NCBI RefSeq assembly: GCF_022138605.1
Contig: NZ_JACBFS010000001.1
Coordinates: 248,001 to 312,000 of the forward strand
Origin: Xanthobacter sp. NM-25
Lineage (GTDB): Bacteria; Pseudomonadota; Alphaproteobacteria; Rhizobiales; Xanthobacteraceae
Direction: 5' to 3'
Length of the DNA: 64,000 nucleotides
A program made the position numbers and the translations under genes. Shown piece after piece: positions 41,825 to 51,080 of this stretch; position 1 is the stretch's first letter, and each line of letters starts with the position of its first letter. The notes beneath the pieces are model-generated. The model was not told where the DNA came from and ran no database searches. It was given only the letters and a program-made list of their open reading frames with translations.

Positions 41825-41854
41825 TCCGCGGTTCTACCGTTGAACTATCCCCCA
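41781..41854 (-). tRNA. tRNA-Gln (anticodon CTG)
   Basis: On the minus strand the cloverleaf is complete: acceptor TGGGGGA/TCCCCCA, anticodon stem around CTCTGAC (anticodon CTG, reading CAG), T stem TCCTGG/CCAGGT region with loop TTCGAAT, discriminator G and encoded CCA (41781-41783). Its 3' part comes from the integrated element. Confidence 0.96.
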
Positions 41855-42080
41855 CCATTTGGCTCCGGATCGCGCTTCGGCGGCGGGCCAATTGGCTAGC
41901 TCCTCATGAGGAGGAGGGCTCTATACGCAATCCTCCGCAGCCGGTCTAGCCCCTTTTGACGTCATCCACAGGCCAGCTGCCTGCTTCACGCATTCGGCGC
42001 CCGCAATGGTGCTATGCACAAATCCATCTGTTGCATTGCACGCAAGAGGCCTATCTCAAAGTCAACAGATGGAGATGACG

Positions 42081-42296
42081 ATGGCTTCCGTAACCGCCGA
42101 CATGGCGAACATTCATCATCATGGGTTCCTGGCGCGTATCGGCACCGCAATGGTGGAGTTCTTTGGTGCGGTTGCCGAAGCTCGGCGCATGGCTGACCGC
42201 TACGAAGACTTGGCGCATCTGAGCAACAGCGAGCTGGAGCAGATGGGCCTGAAGCAGGAAGACATTCCGCAGGTCGTCGTTTTCGGTCATCATTGA
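42081..42296 (+). CDS. DUF1127-like small protein
   Basis: A 71-residue protein ending in the YjiS-like arrangement: AVAEARRMADRYEDLAHLSNSELEQMGLKQEDIPQVV, where L..LSD.EL..IGL...DI is the DUF1127 core. Some short DUF1127 proteins in alphaproteobacteria bind RNA. ATG 42081 has GGAG 6 bases upstream; earlier in-frame ATG codons (42006, 42069, 42075) are less well supported. It is followed by a large hairpin and then a terminator. Confidence 0.8.
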   Translation: MASVTADMANIHHHGFLARIGTAMVEFFGAVAEARRMADRYEDLAHLSNSELEQMGLKQEDIPQVVVFGHH

Positions 42297-42301
42297 CGGT
42301 A

Positions 42302-42346
42302 GCTGTGGTGTTCCACTTCCGGGGCCATGTCCCGGAAGACCACAGC
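42302..42346 (+). other. Long two-part hairpin after the DUF1127-like gene
   Basis: Outer stem GCTGTGGT (42302-42309) with ACCACAGC (42339-42346) and inner stem CTTCCGGG (42316-42323) with CCCGGAAG (42331-42338), separated by a 6-base bulge on one side. It begins 5 bases after the stop codon and has no T-run. It may stabilise the mRNA 3' end or be a protein-binding site. Confidence 0.6.
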
Positions 42347-42423
42347 ACGGGATCTATAATAGGTGGCGCCGATGTGCTTCACCCGTTGATAGCCTGCTCT
42401 TTATCGTTTCCTCCCAGTGCCTC

Positions 42424-42453
42424 ATCCCGCCACCTTCGGTGCGCGGGATTTTC
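42424..42453 (+). terminator. Terminator downstream of the DUF1127-like gene
   Basis: ATCCCGCCACC (42424-42434) pairs with GGTGCGCGGGAT (42438-42449) with one bulged base, followed by TTTTCTTT. Confidence 0.75.
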
Positions 42454-42460
42454 TTTGGCC

Positions 42461-42488
42461 GCAACGGCCCAGTTGCAACGGCCCAGTT
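42461..42488. repeat. Perfect 14-bp tandem repeat
   Basis: GCAACGGCCCAGTT occurs twice head to tail (42461-42474, 42475-42488), just beyond the pbpC stop codon, in a non-coding gap. Confidence 0.9.
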
Positions 42489-42493
42489 GACGC

Positions 42494-44620
42494 CTATTCG
42501 ACCCGCACCATGACACTGTCGGTCAGCCCGGCGGCGTCGATCACGGTGAGCCGTGCGAAGCCCTTGCCACGGGGCGTCCAGAACAGCACCCGGCGCTGGC
42601 TGGCCGCTGCAACCGGGCGTCCGTCGAGCAGCAAGGTCAGCGGCAGAACGCCCCCCTCCACCTTCACCACCAGCCCGTCGACGTCACGCCCCGCCGCGGC
42701 GCCGTCCGCATCCTGGGAGAGGCGAGCGCCCTCCGGCGGATAGACCAGTTGCAGGCCCCCCCCGCGGCCATCGCTGGCAAAGTGCCGCTGCGGCGGCGGC
42801 AGGCGCGGATTGGCGGCCACCACGGCGCCGCGCGGGGCCAGCGCCAGCGGCGCCGGGCGGCGAACGATACGCGCGAAGGCATCGAACAGCAGCGGCGCGG
42901 CGGCGGCCCGCCCGGTGAGGTCGGCCACCGGCTGTCCATCGGGCCGCCCCACCCACACCGCCACGGTGCGCCGGCCGTCGAAGCCCACCGCCCACGAATC
43001 CCGGTAGCCGTAAGAGGTGCCGGTCTTGAAGGCGATCCGTCCACCGAGCGCGTTCTCGGGCGCCGGGGTTCCGAGCAGGCACTGGCCGACGTACCAGGCG
43101 GCCACCTCGCCCACCAGTTCCGCCCGCCGCGGCGCTGCCAGCGCCCCCTCGTCCAGCCGGTAGACCAGCGGATGCGCCGTTCCCCCGCGCGCCAGGCTGG
43201 CATAGAGCATAGCGAGATCCACCAGGCGGATGCCGACGCCACCGAGCCCCATGGGCAGCCCTGGGGCGGCGCCCGGCGGCAGTTCCAGATGGGCGCCGGC
43301 CTCGCCCAACCGGCTTGCCAATCGCTGCGGCCCCACCGCATCCAGCAGGCGCACGGCGGGAACGTTGAGGGACAATTGCAGCGCCTTGCGCACCGACAGC
43401 GTGCCCTGGAATCCGCGGTCGAAATTCTCCGGCCGCCACGCCCCGAACCGCACCGGCCGATCCTCGATAAGGGTTTCGGGGTGGGCGATGCCGTCATCGA
43501 AGGCGAGGGCATAGATGAAGGGTTTCAAGGTGGAGCCGGGCGAACGCACGGCGCGGGCGAGATCCACCTCGCCGGCCCGCGTGCGATCGGTGAAATCAGC
43601 ACCCGCCACATAGGCCCGCACCTCGGCGCTGGCGTTGTCCACCACCACCATGGCCGCCGACAGGCCCCGGCCCAGCGCCGCCGTCCGCTCCCGCACCAGG
43701 CTTTCGAGCCGCTCCTGCAAGCCACCGTCCAGCGCCAGGTGATGCCGGGACAGGGTGGGCCGCGCTGCCACCATGTCCTCGGCCAGATGCGGCGCCCGCT
43801 GCGGCATGGGCCGGCGCGCCCGGGGCACCGGCTCGGCCTTCGCCACCCGCACCTCATCGGCGGAGAGCACCCCTTCGCGCAGCAGGCGCTCCAGCACCCG
43901 GTCGCGGGCGGCGCGGGCGCGCTCGGGATGCCGGTCGGGCCGGCGCGCCTCCGGCGCCTGGGGCAGCGCCACCAGCAGCGCCATTTCCCCCAGCGTGAGC
44001 CGCCGGGGCTCCTTGCCGAAATAGGTCAGGGTCGCCGCGCGGATGCCCTCGATATTGCCGCCGTAGGGCGCAAGGGTGAGGTAGAGAGTGAGAATCTCCG
44101 CCTTCGACAGCCGCGCCTCCAGCTCCAGCGCCCGGCGCATCTGGGCGAGCTTGGCGGCGAGGGTGCGCGGCCGCGGCGGCTCCAGCAGGCGCGCCACCTG
44201 CATGGTGAGGGTGGATCCGCCGGACACCACCCGCGCCGCCCCCAGCCCCTGCCCCGCTGCCCGCAGGAGCGCCAGGGGATCAACGCCGCCATGGCGAAAG
44301 AAGCGTTTGTCCTCATAGGCTTCGAGCAGGGCGAGAAAGCGCGGGTCCACCGCGTCGACGGTGGCGGCGAAACGCCAGCGCCCATCAGGCAGAGCGAACG
44401 GGCGCAGCAATTGGCCATCCCGGTCCACCACCTCGCGCGCCACCTCCGGCTGCGGCGCGCGCGGCGCGGCGGCCCGCACCCCGGCAAGGCCGGCGACGCC
44501 CGCCCCCACCGCGCAGGCAGCGACGATGAACGCGATGCCAGCCCCCCGCGCCACAGCGCCGTGGCGCACCGGGTCGGCGGACCGAGGCACACCCGAGGGG
44601 GGTGGACACGACGGGCTCAT
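42494..44620 (-). CDS. pbpC: Penicillin-binding protein 1C
   Basis: Bifunctional peptidoglycan glycosyltransferase/transpeptidase-like protein of the inner membrane, 708 residues. A membrane anchor lies near residues 25-50. The GT51 domain has EAYEDKRFFRHGGVDPLALLRA and GGSTLTMQVARLLEP. The penicillin-binding domain has SPGSTLKPF (Ser about 363) and KTGTSYGYRDSWAVGF. The C-terminal beta domain (BiPBP_C) has LQLVYPPEGARLSQDADG and RRVLFWTPRGKGFARLTVIDAAG. It overlaps the alpha-2-macroglobulin gene by 4 bases; the two occur together in many proteobacteria and are thought to guard and repair the envelope. Confidence 0.95.
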   Translation of the reverse strand: MSPSCPPPSGVPRSADPVRHGAVARGAGIAFIVAACAVGAGVAGLAGVRAAAPRAPQPEVAREVVDRDGQLLRPFALPDGRWRFAATVDAVDPRFLALLEAYEDKRFFRHGGVDPLALLRAAGQGLGAARVVSGGSTLTMQVARLLEPPRPRTLAAKLAQMRRALELEARLSKAEILTLYLTLAPYGGNIEGIRAATLTYFGKEPRRLTLGEMALLVALPQAPEARRPDRHPERARAARDRVLERLLREGVLSADEVRVAKAEPVPRARRPMPQRAPHLAEDMVAARPTLSRHHLALDGGLQERLESLVRERTAALGRGLSAAMVVVDNASAEVRAYVAGADFTDRTRAGEVDLARAVRSPGSTLKPFIYALAFDDGIAHPETLIEDRPVRFGAWRPENFDRGFQGTLSVRKALQLSLNVPAVRLLDAVGPQRLASRLGEAGAHLELPPGAAPGLPMGLGGVGIRLVDLAMLYASLARGGTAHPLVYRLDEGALAAPRRAELVGEVAAWYVGQCLLGTPAPENALGGRIAFKTGTSYGYRDSWAVGFDGRRTVAVWVGRPDGQPVADLTGRAAAAPLLFDAFARIVRRPAPLALAPRGAVVAANPRLPPPQRHFASDGRGGGLQLVYPPEGARLSQDADGAAAGRDVDGLVVKVEGGVLPLTLLLDGRPVAAASQRRVLFWTPRGKGFARLTVIDAAGLTDSVMVRVE

Positions 44621-47600
44621 CGCGCCGCTCCCACCTCCACCATGCCGGTGCCGGTGCGGGCAAAACGATCGGGGCGGTACATATCCTCCACCACCGCCGG
44701 AGGATGGGCATAGCGGCCCGGCGAGACCGCGCGCACCACATAGGCCACCACGAACGGCGCATCCCCTTCCTGGCGGGTGACGGCGGCGACGAAGCGGTCG
44801 TCGCGGAACTCCACGTGGCTGGTTTCGCTGGTCTCATCGAGCCAGGCGAAACCGCCATCGGCGCCCCCCTGCACCAGGCTGGGATTCTCGATCTCGAAGC
44901 CGGCCGGCAGATAGTCCACCAGCAGGATGTCGGCCAAGGCGCTTTCGGTCTCCTCCACCTTGAGGACCACGGCGAAGCGTTGGTTCTGCGCCGCCTTGGC
45001 GGGATCGGCGGGCTTGCCGTCGAGGCTGTAGTAGCGCCGCTCCAGGCTGAAGCCATGGGCGGTGGCAGGTTCGGGCGCCACCGGCGCGCCGAGCACGGAG
45101 ACCACCACCTTCACCGGTTCCGCCCCGGTGTTGCGAAGGGTCACCGTGCCGGCATCCAGGTCCGCCCGAGACAGGGTGCGGCCGAACACGCCGTGCTCCA
45201 CCGCGCCGTTCACCTCTAGCGTCATGGCCTTGGCGCGCTCCACCAGGGACGCCGCCGCCAGCACCATCCAGGCATTCTCCTGGGTGGAGGTGCGCCCGGT
45301 CACGCTCCGCGCCGCGTCGACCCGGGCCAGGGCGCGGCTGGCGTCCTGGGCGAAGCCGGCCTCGCGGGCCAGCACGGTGAGGGCGGCCGCATCACGCAGC
45401 AGCGATCCGAAATCCGCCCGCCCGGCCACGGGCGCGACCGGCGTCGCCGGCAGGCCGCCGAGGGCGGTGTTGAACACCCGCTCCGCCCGGGTGCGGTCGC
45501 CCAGCAGGGCCAGCGCGGCACCCACCTGCCCCTGAGCCAAAGGCGACGACAGATCCTTCAGTCGGGTATCGGCGAGATAGCGCAGATCGCCCAGCGGAGC
45601 CCGGCCGTTGCGCGCCAGCACGTAGAGGGCATAGGCCACCCCCTCGCCGGAGGACTGCATATTGGCCCCGGCCATGTTGACCACGTTGCGCAGGCGATCA
45701 AGGGCGAGGGCGAAGGCCTGGTCCGGCACCGCATAGCCCTTCTCCTTCGCCCGCGTCAGGAAATCCGCCACATAGGCGTCGAGCCAGGCATCATCGCCGC
45801 CCGCCGCCCACAGGCCGAATGAGCCGTCCGAGCCCTGGCGCGCCATCAGCCGCGTGATGGAATCGCGGATGCGCCCGCCGGCGTCGGGATCGCTGGCGCG
45901 GCCCACCAGCGCCGACAGCTCGTTGAAGGAGAGCAGCGGCAGCGCCCGGCTGGTGATCTGCTCGGAGCAGCCATAGGGATAGCGATCGAGGGCGGCCAGC
46001 AGGGCCGGCACATCAAGGGCACTGTCGGGGCTCACGCTCACCGCCACCGCGCCGGTGCCGGGCAGCACATCGCCCAGCAGGGCCTTGGACAGGGTGAGGC
46101 TCTCCCCCGGCGCAAGGCTGCGCACCGTGCGCCGCTCGATCTCCGGATAGGCCGGGCGCACGGTGAAGGCGAAGCGGCGCACCAGGTCCACCCCATGCCC
46201 GCTCAACCGCACATCGACATGCGCCGGGCCGACGCTTTGGCCTTCCACCGGCAGCCGCAGGGTCTGCCGCTGCTTTTCCCCGAGGCTCACCGCCGGTGCC
46301 GGCGCGGTGATGCGCGCGCCACCGCTGGCCGTCACGTCCAAGGCATAGGTGCCGGCCGGCGCCTCCACATTGGTGAGGTCCAGGGTGAGGGTGGAACGAT
46401 CCCCAGCGGCAAGGAAGCGCGGCAGCGTGGCAAGCACCACCACCTTGTCGCGCACCACCACGTCGGTGGCGGCATGGCCGAGCTTCTCCGCGCTCCAGGC
46501 CATGGCCATCAGCCGCACGGTGCCGTCGAAGGCGGGGATGGGGAAGGTGACGAGGGCGGTGCCATCGGCCGCCACCGGCACGATGCCCGAGAACAGGGCG
46601 AGGGGCGCCTGGGTGGGCGGGCTCGCCTGCAGCGCCTGCTCCATGCCGTCGCCGCCCGAGCGCAGCCGCCCGCTGTTGCCCTGCATGCCATCGATGAGAG
46701 CGCCATAAAGGTCGCGGATCTCGCTGGAGAGCCGCCGTTGGCCGAAGATCACGTCATCGGGCGCGGGAGTCTTGAAACCGGTGAGGTTCAAGATGCCCAC
46801 ATCCACCGCCGCAATGGTGATGAAGGCACGGCCGCCGGGCTCCACTCCGCTCACCCGCACCGGCACCGCAAGATCGGCATCGGGCCGCATCTGCGCCGGC
46901 GGGGTCAGCTCCACCTGCAAGGTGCGCTCGGCTCGATCCACCGAGAACCAGGCGAGGCCGATGGCGCGGCCGGGCATGCGGCCCGCCGCCACGTCCAGCG
47001 GCCGGTGCATGAAGGCCACCAGGTAGGCCCCCGGCCCCCAGCTCGGGTCGGCGGTAAAGCTCACCCCGTTGGCGCCGGCCCGCACCGGCAGCGTCTGCTG
47101 CGCCAGCAGGCCCTCGTTCACCACCATGACGGTGGCGGTGCCGGCAGTGCGGGCGGTGAGGGTCGCCTTTACCGTATCGCCGCTGCGATAGGCGGAGCGA
47201 TCCAGACTGAGCTCCAGCTTGTCCGGGGTGTCGGCGGTGCCGTCGCCACCGAAGCCGGCATCGAAATAGAAGCTCGTCAGCGGCAGGCCGTCGCCAGTGA
47301 GATCAAGCCGGTAGCGGCCATAGGTGGTGGGCACGGTCAGGCGCGCGGGTCCGCCCGCCACCGCATCCATCTGCCCCTCGCCAACCCGGCTGACGATCTT
47401 GACCGGCTCGTAATCCCACGAGCCGCCAACCTTGTACCATTGGTAGCGGGTCTCCAGCCGCGACAGGCGCCACGTGAGGCCGGGCGCCGCCAGCAGGGTA
47501 TCGTCGACGCCCGCCACCACCACGTCGAAGCTGGCGGGCTCGCCCTCGCGCACGCGATCGGAGAACAGCGGCTTCACGCCAATCACGCTGCCGGCGGGCG

Positions 47601-49926
47601 CCACCGGCAGCACCAGGGTGCGCTGGACCGCGCGGCCCCCCGCCTCCACCAGCCGCACCAGCGCCTGCATCTCCAGCGGCCGGTCGGTGCGCGGCAGGTC
47701 GCCGGTGGTCAGCCGCAGGGTGGAGCGGCCGGTGGCATCGGTGCGGGGCGTCTCCGCCACCGGCTGGCGATCGGCCAGCACCTCGTCATCCCCATTGCCG
47801 AAGCGATAGCCGTCGAAGCCCTTGCGCGCGCTGGCCAGGCGGATCTCCGTCTCGGCCTCCACATCGAGGGCGGCGGCGGGTGCGCCGAACAGGAAGCGCC
47901 CTTCCAGCAGCACCTCCACCGGCCGGCCACGGGACACCTGAGGGGCACCGGTGGAGAGGGTGAATTCCACCCGGTCCGGCACATAGTCTTCCACCAGGAA
48001 GGCGGTCTCGCCGATGGCCGCCGCCTTGGGGTCGCTGAACGCCTTCACCCGCCAGGTGCCGGTCATGGCGCCCTTCAGCAGGTCGAGATCCACCACCCGC
48101 CCGCCGGCGGCGCGCGGGTTGAGCACCAGCCGGCGATCCTCCACCCCATCCGGCCGCTGCAGCACCAGGGTCACCGGCACGTCGGAGGCGCGGCCCTGGG
48201 CATCGCGCAGCAGCGCGGTGAGATGCACCGTCTCGCCGGAACGGTAGACCCCACGCTCGGAGGTCAGGAACGCATCGAGGGCGCGCGGCGCCTCGCGCCC
48301 GGCCACACCCCGGTCAGTCAGATCGAAGGCGCTGTCCTTGAGCGAAAGGAAGGCATAGTCGCCGGCCGTGGTACGGGCGATCACCACCTCCGGCTCCAGC
48401 CCCGCGGCCCCGCGCGACAGGCCGGGGTCGAAGCGGGCATAGCCGGCGGCGTCGGTGGTCACCTCCCCCAGCACCTCATTGGAGCGCGCCACCAGTTGCA
48501 GGCGGGCACCGGCCATCGGCTCGGCACTGCTGAGCGCCCGCACCAGCACATGCACGCCATCCTGACCCGACAAGGCGGTCAGGCCGAGGTCGGAGACGAT
48601 GAACCATTGGGTCGCCTCGGCGCCATAATCGTCCTCACCCAGCTCGTGCTCGGGCTTGGCGGTCATGACATAGACGCCCGGCAGCAGCGGCCCGACCGCC
48701 TCGGTGATGGGCACCGCCGTGGTGACATCGGTATTGAGCGGGCTGTCCACCTCCAGCACCCCGGAATAGACGGTAATGGCGCTGCCATCGGCCAGCCGCT
48801 CGCGCACATAGCTGTCGAGCCCCTGGCGGAAATCTCCCTGCAGCGCCGTGGGCACCAGGGCCCGATCGCCGATGCGCAGGATGTTGACCGCCACCGCCCG
48901 TGTGTTCACCGACACCAGCGGAATGCCTTTCTGGCCGGTGCGCGGCAGCACATAATTGCGGCCGGTAAAATGCACGCCGGGCCGGCGATCACGCACATAG
49001 ATGGAGAGTTCGGTGGGGCGGCGGGTGCGTTCGCCATTGGCGGCGGGCACGCCGGGCCGCACATTCAGCGTGTAATGCTCACCATGCGTGAGCCCCTCCA
49101 CGCAGATCTGCCGCGCCTCTGAGGTGAGGGCCGGCTTATCGCGATCGCGCACCTGCAGGAAGGGCGAGAAATCCGTCGCCGGCGCCAGGTCATCGGAAAA
49201 CTGCACGCACACGCGGGGCGCGGCGGCATCGGATTCCACCGTGTAATCCACCAGCCGAAAGCCGTGCTCGTCGCGCAGCTTGTCATAGAACGCCCGCTCC
49301 TCCGGTGTGTCGCGCAGGGCGAGCGCCGTCTTCATGGTCTCGAGCGCCGCGCTCCACAGGCCCCGCGCCGCATATTGGCGGGCCAGGAAGGCCAGCGCCT
49401 CCGCCTCGCCGGCGCGGGTCGGGGCGCGGCGATAGGCGATGTAGGCAGCGGCAAACGCGTTGTCGGTGAAGGCGCTGCCGTCTTCCGTGTCGGTGGGGCG
49501 GATGGCCGCCAACGACCGGGCGAGGCGCATCCACACCGTGGCATCCTGCGGCGTCGCCAGGGCCAGGGCGGCATAGGCCGCGGCGGCGGAACGGGCATCG
49601 TTGCGCTGGAAGGCCTGGTCCGCCTCCCGCCGGGCCCGCTCCAGCGGCACCGCGAGCGGCCGGGCCTCGCGCCGCAGCTGACGCTCGTAACGTCTGGCGC
49701 CAGTGACCAGGTCGCTCCGCTGGAAGGTCTTGGCGCCGGCGGGCTCCGCCGGTGCCATGGTCGCCGGCGCCGGGCGCGGCACCGGCGGGCGCTGCGGCTG
49801 GGCCCAGGCAAGGCCGGCCATCCAGCTGGATGCGACCACGCAGCCGACCGCCAGAACGCCCGTGAGCAGGCCCTTCATCGCCCGGGCACGCCGGCGCCCT
49901 TCAGCCTTCGCGAGACGACGTTCCAT
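44617..49926 (-). CDS. Bacterial alpha-2-macroglobulin family protein
   Basis: A 1769-residue periplasmic protein thought to trap foreign proteases. An N-terminal signal with a long basic region ends at AGLAWAQ (about residue 42). The thioester motif GCSEQ is intact, with Cys at about residue 1320 in DRYPYGCSEQITSRALP, followed by the helical thioester-domain and a C-terminal receptor-like domain with RRYYSLDGKPAD. MG-type beta domains fill residues 300-1100, including a bait-region candidate near residues 1060-1090. E. coli YfhM is lipid-anchored; no lipobox is seen here. ATG 49926 has GGGAGG 6 bases upstream. Operon with pbpC. Confidence 0.92.
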   Translation of the reverse strand: MERRLAKAEGRRRARAMKGLLTGVLAVGCVVASSWMAGLAWAQPQRPPVPRPAPATMAPAEPAGAKTFQRSDLVTGARRYERQLRREARPLAVPLERARREADQAFQRNDARSAAAAYAALALATPQDATVWMRLARSLAAIRPTDTEDGSAFTDNAFAAAYIAYRRAPTRAGEAEALAFLARQYAARGLWSAALETMKTALALRDTPEERAFYDKLRDEHGFRLVDYTVESDAAAPRVCVQFSDDLAPATDFSPFLQVRDRDKPALTSEARQICVEGLTHGEHYTLNVRPGVPAANGERTRRPTELSIYVRDRRPGVHFTGRNYVLPRTGQKGIPLVSVNTRAVAVNILRIGDRALVPTALQGDFRQGLDSYVRERLADGSAITVYSGVLEVDSPLNTDVTTAVPITEAVGPLLPGVYVMTAKPEHELGEDDYGAEATQWFIVSDLGLTALSGQDGVHVLVRALSSAEPMAGARLQLVARSNEVLGEVTTDAAGYARFDPGLSRGAAGLEPEVVIARTTAGDYAFLSLKDSAFDLTDRGVAGREAPRALDAFLTSERGVYRSGETVHLTALLRDAQGRASDVPVTLVLQRPDGVEDRRLVLNPRAAGGRVVDLDLLKGAMTGTWRVKAFSDPKAAAIGETAFLVEDYVPDRVEFTLSTGAPQVSRGRPVEVLLEGRFLFGAPAAALDVEAETEIRLASARKGFDGYRFGNGDDEVLADRQPVAETPRTDATGRSTLRLTTGDLPRTDRPLEMQALVRLVEAGGRAVQRTLVLPVAPAGSVIGVKPLFSDRVREGEPASFDVVVAGVDDTLLAAPGLTWRLSRLETRYQWYKVGGSWDYEPVKIVSRVGEGQMDAVAGGPARLTVPTTYGRYRLDLTGDGLPLTSFYFDAGFGGDGTADTPDKLELSLDRSAYRSGDTVKATLTARTAGTATVMVVNEGLLAQQTLPVRAGANGVSFTADPSWGPGAYLVAFMHRPLDVAAGRMPGRAIGLAWFSVDRAERTLQVELTPPAQMRPDADLAVPVRVSGVEPGGRAFITIAAVDVGILNLTGFKTPAPDDVIFGQRRLSSEIRDLYGALIDGMQGNSGRLRSGGDGMEQALQASPPTQAPLALFSGIVPVAADGTALVTFPIPAFDGTVRLMAMAWSAEKLGHAATDVVVRDKVVVLATLPRFLAAGDRSTLTLDLTNVEAPAGTYALDVTASGGARITAPAPAVSLGEKQRQTLRLPVEGQSVGPAHVDVRLSGHGVDLVRRFAFTVRPAYPEIERRTVRSLAPGESLTLSKALLGDVLPGTGAVAVSVSPDSALDVPALLAALDRYPYGCSEQITSRALPLLSFNELSALVGRASDPDAGGRIRDSITRLMARQGSDGSFGLWAAGGDDAWLDAYVADFLTRAKEKGYAVPDQAFALALDRLRNVVNMAGANMQSSGEGVAYALYVLARNGRAPLGDLRYLADTRLKDLSSPLAQGQVGAALALLGDRTRAERVFNTALGGLPATPVAPVAGRADFGSLLRDAAALTVLAREAGFAQDASRALARVDAARSVTGRTSTQENAWMVLAAASLVERAKAMTLEVNGAVEHGVFGRTLSRADLDAGTVTLRNTGAEPVKVVVSVLGAPVAPEPATAHGFSLERRYYSLDGKPADPAKAAQNQRFAVVLKVEETESALADILLVDYLPAGFEIENPSLVQGGADGGFAWLDETSETSHVEFRDDRFVAAVTRQEGDAPFVVAYVVRAVSPGRYAHPPAVVEDMYRPDRFARTGTGMVEVGAAR

Positions 49927-50195
49927 GGCCCCTCCCTCGACGCGATGCGCCGTGGCTTGGAGGGTCTGCGCGCGGGCGGTGGTCCGGGCAAGGGTGCGAT
50001 GGTCGTGCGGGTTTAGGGCACTTCCGGCACATGGGCTCCGCGCTGCGCGTCATCCCCTCATGTCATCAGAAATGGCTCACCGGCACCGGCTCACCGCATC
50101 CCGCGACGAACCGGCCCGACCCCGCGCCGTCATCTAGGCGCAAGGCGCGTCGCTCGCCAAGGGGGAATCGTTCCCTCGCGGAATTTCGCTGCCGC

Positions 50196-50852
50196 TCAGG
50201 TTGGATCGGGCAGGAGCACGTGGGTCCGCAGCAAATGGATGCGGCGCCGGCCGATGCGCGATGCCAGCCGCCGTTCCGCCCGCACCCCTGCAGGATGTCC
50301 GCCCAGCCGCTCGTAATGCTTGCGGGAAATGAGCAGGCCCTGGGGGGGCTGGGGCAGCCCCAGCAGCGCCAGCCGCGCCGCCGCCATGGCCTCGCCCAGC
50401 CGCGGGCGCAGGCCATAGCCATCCACAGCCAGGCGGAAGGTGGCGGCCACCCGCTCGGACTGCCCGCGACGCTCTGCGGTTTCGATGAAATTGGCCACCT
50501 CGCGCACCCAGCCTTCTTCCAGCAGAGACTGGGGGGCGAGAAACAGCAGCCAGCGCCCGCGCGACTGGGCAGCGCCCTGCTTCAGCCGCACGCCCACGTC
50601 GCTCACCGTATGCAGAAAGGTGCAACCTGCCGCATCGGCGATGGCGGCGGTGTCGTCGGTGGAGCCGTTGTCCACCAGCGCCACATCCCGCAGCACGCCG
50701 GCCGTGACCCCCGGAACGAGGGCCGACAACACCGGCACCAGCTGGCGTTCGGAATTGTGCGTGGCGATGACGACCGACAGCAAGGACAAGGGCTCCGCAA
50801 CTTTGTGACAGCTATATCTCCTGTGCATGGCAACGTCGATGCCGCAATGCAA
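50196..50852 (-). CDS. Small GT2-type glycosyltransferase
   Basis: A family 2 glycosyltransferase of about 190-218 residues: LSVVIATHNSERQLVPVLSALVPG, ALVDNGSTDDTAAIADAAGC, GAAQSRGRWLLFLAPQSLLEEGW. The last is the position of the DxD motif, which here reads FLAPQS, so the metal-binding Asp is missing and activity is doubtful. The start is uncertain: ATG 50852 and 50828 are in frame, as is a TTG after GGAG close to LSLLSVVIA. It stands alone, transcribed toward 50.2 kb; 49927-50195 holds no gene. Confidence 0.78.
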   Translation of the reverse strand: MHCGIDVAMHRRYSCHKVAEPLSLLSVVIATHNSERQLVPVLSALVPGVTAGVLRDVALVDNGSTDDTAAIADAAGCTFLHTVSDVGVRLKQGAAQSRGRWLLFLAPQSLLEEGWVREVANFIETAERRGQSERVAATFRLAVDGYGLRPRLGEAMAAARLALLGLPQPPQGLLISRKHYERLGGHPAGVRAERRLASRIGRRRIHLLRTHVLLPDPT

Positions 50853-51080
50853 CCGAAGGGGCGTGAAACCGTACCGGAATGGCGCAAAATCACCGCTCTG
50901 CGACCCCAGCCCTGCGCCATTCGCCCATCATCACAGCCAAAAGCCACTTATTTGCATACACGCAATCTGTAATTGCATGGCCCGTCAGCTGCCTCGCCCT
51001 GGCCTCGGCGATGTGGCAAGCCCTCGGGTGAGGGTGCCGCCGTGAGATTCGCGTCCTCCAAGCCATGCCGGAAAGCCGCT

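Noticed and set aside
46195..49122. A 975-codon open frame on the plus strand opposite the alpha-2-macroglobulin gene
   Set aside because: It is antisense to a gene with clear domains; its His/Gly/Arg/Ala-rich translation is typical of antisense frames in GC-rich DNA.
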